Source: JADJPO01 sp963825645
Lineage (GTDB): Bacteria; Actinomycetota; Actinomycetes; Actinomycetales; Kineosporiaceae
Direction of reading: 5' to 3'
Assembly: GCA_963825645.1 (NCBI GenBank)
Contig: CAWGTT010000009.1
Location: 248,001-312,000, forward strand
DNA: 64,000 bases
A model generated the notes under the pieces. That model was not told the DNA's origin. It did no database searches and saw only the letters and a program-made list of their open reading frames with translations. How positions within the stretch are numbered: position 1 is the stretch's first letter; every line of letters starts with the position of its first letter. A program made the position numbers and the translations under genes. Below are positions 60,175 through 64,000 of the stretch, one piece after another.

Positions 60175-61074
60175 TCAGCCTCGTGGGCGTGGCGCCGGAC
60201 GCAGGAGAGCCAGGATCCCCACCAGTACGCCGGTTGCCGTACCGACGATGAGCAGTCCGCCCGCGACGAAGGCCAGCGCGGGGCCGACCCTGCTCTCGCG
60301 CACCACCTGTTCGGTGAACAACGTGAGCGCGAGCGTTCCTCCGAGCGTGACCAACCCTGCAGCGCAGACCGCGAGCCACCGGACCGAGCCACTTGCGGTC
60401 CGGTCCCCCGCGGACGCCGGTGGGTCGAGGTCGCCGAGCGCCGCGACGGTGGCCGTGGCGATGCCCGCCCACATCCCCACCACCAGGAACGCCGCGATCG
60501 AGTCACCGGCTCGGTGCCAGCCGGCCGACATGGTCGAGATCGCCGTCGCCGAGGCGAGGACTGCACCGAGGCCGGCGGCGGTGACCCGTGCCGAGGCGGG
60601 GAGCACGAACAGCAGCGCGGCGGCCACCGAGAAGGTGACGGTGCTGTGCCCACTAGGCAGGCTGTTCAACGTCGCCGGGGTGACCTCCACCAGGCCCAGG
60701 TCCGGACGGGACAGCACGTAGTCCTTGAGCAGCCGGGTGGTCGCGTTCGCCCCGACCATCAGCCCGATCGCGGCCAGCCCGTCGATGCGCCGCAGCCGGA
60801 CCAGCGCGATCACGGCGATCACCACGACGGCAGCGAGCAGGGTGGTCACGGAGACGACGTCCAGGACCGTGTGCACGGCTCCCGACCTGGCCAGAACGGC
60901 GCCGCGTAGCGACGCGTCGCCGATCAGTCGCCCGGACGTCGTGCGGACCGTGAGCTGGTAGACGAGTGCGAAGGCGAGCAGGCACCCGATCGCGAACGCC
61001 GCCGGCAGCCACGGCCGCGACCCGGCGGACAGCCGGGCCCTGCGCGCCGCACGCGCCGTCTGCTCCTGCGCCAC
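60175..61074 (-). CDS. PAP2-family membrane phosphatase
   Basis: This 299-residue protein with multiple membrane spans has the PAP2/haloperoxidase triad: KDYVLSRPDLG, SLPSGHSTVTF and the distal MSAGWHRAGD, in the right order on a six-helix core. It is likely a lipid phosphatase (undecaprenyl-pyrophosphate or phosphatidic acid). It starts at ATG 61074. Upstream lies a 106 bp gap to the ADC operon promoter, so it is a separate unit. Confidence 0.87.
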   Translation of the reverse strand: MAQEQTARAARRARLSAGSRPWLPAAFAIGCLLAFALVYQLTVRTTSGRLIGDASLRGAVLARSGAVHTVLDVVSVTTLLAAVVVIAVIALVRLRRIDGLAAIGLMVGANATTRLLKDYVLSRPDLGLVEVTPATLNSLPSGHSTVTFSVAAALLFVLPASARVTAAGLGAVLASATAISTMSAGWHRAGDSIAAFLVVGMWAGIATATVAALGDLDPPASAGDRTASGSVRWLAVCAAGLVTLGGTLALTLFTEQVVRESRVGPALAFVAGGLLIVGTATGVLVGILALLRPAPRPRG

Positions 61075-61335
61075 TCGGCCACCTCTCCGGTCACCTGTCG
61101 TGAGAGCGCCGATGTCACCACGGCGCCCTCATCAGGATGCGCCGCCCACGGCCCGGATCACAGAGGTGCGGACCAGCGACCCCGCTCGGCGTCACGCCGG
61201 GCCGGTTGACCTGTTCGGGCGGGTGTCAGTCCGGTGGCGGAGGTGATAAGAGATGGTTGCCCGAGTGGGACCGGCAGTCTCACCCAGTGTCAGGTCACGT
61301 CGTGGTCGCCTCCGTCGAGACGCACAAGGAGCATC

Positions 61336-62628
61336 ATGCGCTTGTCCCCGCGGGTGCTGGCGGCCATCGCCGGCGCGGCACTCCTGACCGCAGCCTGCGC
61401 CGGAGGTGGCGGCGGGGCGTCCCCCAGCGGGTCCGGTGCGGCCTCGCCGTCCGGCGAGGCCGGCTCATCGGACGGCTCGCCGGTCCGCAGCGACGCCGAC
61501 CTGGTGATCTGGACCGACGAGATCACCGCGTCCGCGGTGCGCCCGATCGCGGAGGAGTTCGCCGCCGAGCGCGGTATCACCGTCGGCGTCCAGGTCATCG
61601 CCTCCGACCTCCAGGCGAACGTCGTCGCCGCGAACGCCGCCGGCAACGGCCCGGACGTGTTCACCGGTGCGCACGACTGGATCGGCAACCTGGCGCAGAA
61701 CGGCGCCATCTCGCCGCTGCAGATCACCGTCGACAGGCTCTCCGAGTACGCCGACATCGCGGTCCAGGCCGGGACCTACCAGGACAAGATCTACGCGTTG
61801 CCGTACGGTCTCGAGGCGCTGGTGCTCTACCGCAACACTGATGTCGCGCCGCAGGAGCCGAAGACCCTCGACGACGCGATCATGACCGGCGAGGCCGCGG
61901 TCACGGCCGGCACGGTCGACTCGGCACTGAACCTGCAGCAGGGCGACCTCGGCGACACGTACTACATGGAGCCGGTGTTCACCTCAATGGGCGGCTATCT
62001 GTTCGGCACCACCGCATCCGGCGACGCCGACCCCGACGACCTCGGGGTCGGCAAGCCCGGGTCGATCGCCGCAGCGAAGAAGATCTACGCACTCGGCGAG
62101 AAGGGTCTCGACGTGCTGCGCCGTTCGATCAGCGCTGACAACAGTCTCGCGCTGTTCGCCGGCGGGAAGGCCGCCTACGTGGTCTCCGGGCCGTGGGCCC
62201 TGGAGGATGTTCAGGCCGGCGGCATCAAGTACGCCATCTCGCCGATCCCCGGCTTCGCCGGGCAGAAGCCGGCTCAGCCGTTCACCGGTGTCCATGGCTT
62301 CTACGTCGCCTCGAAGGGCACGAACCAGGCCTTCGCCCAGGAGTTCGTCGTGAACGCCGTGAACACCGAGGAGTCCATGAAGGCGATGTACGACGGCACC
62401 TCGCTGCCTCCGGCCATGAACGTCGTCGCCGACAAGGTCGGTGCGGCAGATCCGGACATCACGGTGTTCGTCGAGGCGGCCAAGGCCGGCCATGCCATAC
62501 CGGCTATTCCGGCCATGCAGGAGGTGTGGGAGCCGCTCGGTGCGGCCTACGCGGCGATCATCGGTGGGGCCGACCCCACCAAGACGATGACCGACACGGG
62601 GAAGGTGATCGCTGCCGCGATCGGCTGA
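61336..62628 (+). CDS. Sugar ABC transporter substrate-binding lipoprotein (MalE-like)
   Basis: This 430-residue lipoprotein has LLTAACAGG with the lipidated C21 and the periplasmic-type binding core: VIWTDEITASAVRPIAEEFA, GPDVFTGAHDW, KIYALPYGLEALVLYRN and GVHGFYVASKGTNQ. These are typical of the MalE/maltose-binding family. AAGGAGCATC precedes ATG 61336. No permease or ATPase genes lie on either side, so it is an orphan, possibly using a remote transporter. The 261 bp upstream (61075-61335) show nothing certain. Confidence 0.87.
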   Translation: MRLSPRVLAAIAGAALLTAACAGGGGGASPSGSGAASPSGEAGSSDGSPVRSDADLVIWTDEITASAVRPIAEEFAAERGITVGVQVIASDLQANVVAANAAGNGPDVFTGAHDWIGNLAQNGAISPLQITVDRLSEYADIAVQAGTYQDKIYALPYGLEALVLYRNTDVAPQEPKTLDDAIMTGEAAVTAGTVDSALNLQQGDLGDTYYMEPVFTSMGGYLFGTTASGDADPDDLGVGKPGSIAAAKKIYALGEKGLDVLRRSISADNSLALFAGGKAAYVVSGPWALEDVQAGGIKYAISPIPGFAGQKPAQPFTGVHGFYVASKGTNQAFAQEFVVNAVNTEESMKAMYDGTSLPPAMNVVADKVGAADPDITVFVEAAKAGHAIPAIPAMQEVWEPLGAAYAAIIGGADPTKTMTDTGKVIAAAIG

Positions 62629-62676
62629 CCCGACCGGCCGGCGCGGGGCGCGGCACCAGGCCGGCTGATGCAAGGG

Positions 62677-62690
62677 TACCCCCTGGGGTA
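62677..62690. promoter_or_regulatory. CsoR/CstR-type operator at the rhodanese promoter
   Basis: TACCCC-CT-GGGGTA is a 6-2-6 palindrome within GGGTACCCCCTGGGGTATC. Tracts of G/C flanked by TA are the sites of the CsoR/CstR (DUF156) repressors. GATATT at 62693-62698 could be the -10 element, 9 nt before GTG 62708. Confidence 0.65.
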
Positions 62691-62707
62691 TCTGATATTC
62701 TGCTGCC

Positions 62708-63085
62708 GTGCTTCGCCGACTCCTGCTAGTGCTCGCGGCCGTCGTCGTCGCCGTCCCCTTGCTGCTGACCGGGTGCGGGTCGTCCGTCACGGGTCGTACG
62801 GCAGCTGCGACGGACGCGGCGAGCTACACCGCGATCATCGACGTCCGCACCCCAAGCGAATTCGCGGACGGCCACGTCGAGAACGCGCTGAACATCGACG
62901 TGACCGCGCCGGGCTTCGACCAGGCGATCACCGAGCTGTCCCGCTCGGGCACCTACCTCGTCTACTGCCGCAGTGGCAACCGCTCGGCGCAGGCCGCTGA
63001 GCGGATGCGCTCGGCGGGCCTCGACGTCGCCGACGGCGGGGGCCTCGACGACATGCGTGAGGCCGGGTACCCGTTCACTGCCTAG
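62708..63085 (+). CDS. Rhodanese-domain lipoprotein
   Basis: This 125-residue lipoprotein has a lipobox LLLTGCGSS with C23 as lipid anchor, and one rhodanese domain with the active-site C87 in VYCRSGNRS and the entry motif IDVRTPSEFADGHVENA. Such enzymes move sulfane sulfur; anchored outside the membrane it may handle thiosulfate or persulfides. The GTG 62708 start is probably leaderless. A CsoR/CstR-type operator overlaps its promoter, implying induction by persulfide or copper. Confidence 0.9.
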   Translation: MLRRLLLVLAAVVVAVPLLLTGCGSSVTGRTAAATDAASYTAIIDVRTPSEFADGHVENALNIDVTAPGFDQAITELSRSGTYLVYCRSGNRSAQAAERMRSAGLDVADGGGLDDMREAGYPFTA

Positions 63086-63163
63086 CCGATCATCCGTTCG
63101 CCACCACACGAGTTGCCGACCAGCCCCAGCCAGTACGACTTCGTGATCGAAGGAGACCGCCCC

Positions 63164-63328
63164 ATGTGCAGCCCCGCCACCTGCAGGACCTGTGGCAAGG
63201 CCACCTACACCGGCTGCGGCCAGCATGTCGACCAGGTGCTTCGCTCAGTCCCCAAGGCCCAGCGCTGCGCCTGCCCTCCCGAGGCGCGCAGCACCGGCGG
63301 CTTCTTCAGCAGGATCTTCGGGCGCTGA
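63164..63328 (+). CDS. Small Cys-rich protein (MCSPATC family)
   Basis: This 54-residue protein reads MCSPATCRTCGKATYTGCGQ and ends in a short helix. Seven cysteines, with CxxC and CGQH, suggest a zinc or iron-sulfur knuckle. Similar 50-60 residue proteins are common in actinobacteria (from memory), function unknown. A strong AAGGAG precedes ATG 63164. It lies 78 bp behind the rhodanese gene and may be on its transcript. Confidence 0.8.
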   Translation: MCSPATCRTCGKATYTGCGQHVDQVLRSVPKAQRCACPPEARSTGGFFSRIFGR

Positions 63329-63479
63329 TCGAACGCCGCCTCGACGGCGGGCGGTGACGAAACCGCGAAGTCCCCCCTCGTCCAACACTCAATCGGAGCA
63401 GCGAACGGGCCGAGAAGAAGCCAGAACGGTGACATCACGCTGCACGCCCGCGTGCGGTGCGGCCGAGAGGGAGACCGGT

Positions 63480-63854
63480 ATGGCTTCGATTCTGGTCGTC
63501 GACGACGACCCGGACATCTGCACTTTGCTCGAGTTCAAGCTGCGCAGCGGCGGCCACGACGTCAGTGTCGAACACGACGGCGAGGGCGCGCTGGCTGCCT
63601 TGGACACCGGCGACGTCGACCTGGTGCTGCTGGACTGGATGATGCCGCGAATGGGCGGGCTCGAGGTCTGCCTGGCGATGCGCGCCGACGAACGGCTGTC
63701 CCGGATCCCGGTGCTCATGCTGACGGCGAAGGCGCAGGAGGCGGACGTGCAGCGCGGCCTGGCCGCCGGGGCGGACGACTACATCCTCAAGCCATTCAGC
63801 CCCCGCGAAGTCGCCGCCCGGATCGACGCCTCGCTGGCCCGTGCTACTCGGTGA
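63480..63854 (+). CDS. Receiver-only response regulator
   Basis: This 124-residue CheY-like protein has the acidic pocket VVDDDPD (8-10), the phospho-acceptor D52 in VLLDWMMPRMGG, and the invariant Lys in YILKPFSP (about 104). No output domain is attached. GGGAGACC precedes ATG 63480. Its TGA overlaps the frame of the next gene, so it works with that membrane protein in an operon. No histidine kinase is in sight. Confidence 0.9.
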   Translation: MASILVVDDDPDICTLLEFKLRSGGHDVSVEHDGEGALAALDTGDVDLVLLDWMMPRMGGLEVCLAMRADERLSRIPVLMLTAKAQEADVQRGLAAGADDYILKPFSPREVAARIDASLARATR

Positions 63855-64000
63855 CGGTGCCGGGATCGGTCTGGTCACTCTGGTCACCGAGGTCCTGGCC
63901 GTCGGCATCGTTCTGATCGTGGTGCTCACCGCGACCGTCCGTACCCGGCGGCACCGCCTGGTCCGGCGTCGCACCGCCGCCGAAGAGCTTGCCCGGCCAC
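63841..64000 (+). CDS. Membrane protein, N-terminal part (cut by window edge)
   Basis: GTG 63841 lies 14 bp inside the end of the response regulator gene and opens a frame to the window end (about 53 residues). It has one strong hydrophobic helix (VTEVLAVGIVLIVVLTATV) followed by RTRRHRLVRRR, an inside-positive anchor. Similar actinobacterial genes behind receiver-only regulators often encode HEAT-repeat proteins, but the sequence ends before this can be seen. Confidence 0.6.
   Translation, partial: MLLGDGAGIGLVTLVTEVLAVGIVLIVVLTATVRTRRHRLVRRRTAAEELARP

Noticed and set aside
47825..61074. Integrated element using the tRNA-fMet gene as attachment site
   Set aside because: The accessory look of 48-61 kb invited this, but I found no integrase and did not see the tRNA 3' end repeated downstream.
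61234..61335. Earlier start (61234) for the sugar-binding protein
   Set aside because: The lipoprotein signal begins at ATG 61336 behind AAGGAG; extra residues would hide the signal peptide.

Overview
The window is a GC-rich (about 70 percent by eye) stretch of an actinobacterial chromosome. The evidence is gene content: whiB7 with its attenuated leader, mycoredoxin (mycothiol biology), AdnA/AdnB, UvrD2 with an HRDC-type tail, DUF3107, DUF3152, a DUF2342 zincin-like protein, a Lon-like PDZ protease, a UPF0182 membrane protein, and many start codons 6-9 nt behind a TANNNT -10 element (leaderless transcripts). A Frankiales/Geodermatophilales-like relative is plausible, but the sequence alone does not fix the genus.

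Layout. 1-10.6 kb holds housekeeping and metabolic genes: a CorA-like start (cut by the window edge), a GH15-like protein, an internally deleted BCCT transporter, aminopeptidase P, a HemY/CgoX-type oxidase, a methyltransferase, a MaoC dehydratase, a type III PLP decarboxylase, a Nudix protein, DUF6758 and a PHP phosphoesterase. 10.6-47.5 kb is a conserved actinobacterial core. Its gene set and local order recall, from memory, Mycobacterium tuberculosis Rv3193c-Rv3213c: ParA, RhlE, ferritin-like, DUF3107, TetR, DUF3152, MoeZ, ATL, AdnA/B, NudC, mycoredoxin, UvrD2, WhiB7, ABC1 kinase, DUF2342, PDZ-Lon and UPF0182. Themes are DNA double-strand-break repair (adnAB, uvrD2, ATL), redox and nucleotide hygiene (nudC, mycoredoxin, Nudix) and inducible antibiotic tolerance (whiB7).

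47.5-48.0 kb holds tandem and inverted repeats followed by an initiator tRNA-fMet gene and a terminator. 48-61 kb looks like an accessory region: a GH31 alpha-glucosidase, a two-gene membrane cassette, a graveyard of metal-resistance fragments (histidine kinase, multicopper oxidase, BNR-type protein, ArsR regulator with an amber codon, P-type ATPase), then a MarR-linked catabolic cluster (acetoacetate decarboxylase-like, FAH hydrolase, PuuC-like aldehyde dehydrogenase, PuuD-like hydrolase) and a PAP2 phosphatase. 61-64 kb carries an orphan sugar-binding lipoprotein, a rhodanese lipoprotein behind a CsoR/CstR-type palindrome, a small Cys-rich protein and a receiver-only response regulator coupled to a membrane protein that runs off the end.

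The most informative signals outside ordinary genes are the whiB7 promoter, leader ORF and attenuator (33.88-34.42 kb), the CsoR-like operator at 62.68 kb, matching operator candidates in front of marR and its putative target operon (55.50 and 60.11 kb), clusters of DnaA-box-like sites at 38.36-39.90 kb, the decayed metal-resistance mosaic at 53.5-54.64 kb, and two strong inverted repeats (18.25 and 47.69 kb). All functional calls come from reading motifs; no database search was run.
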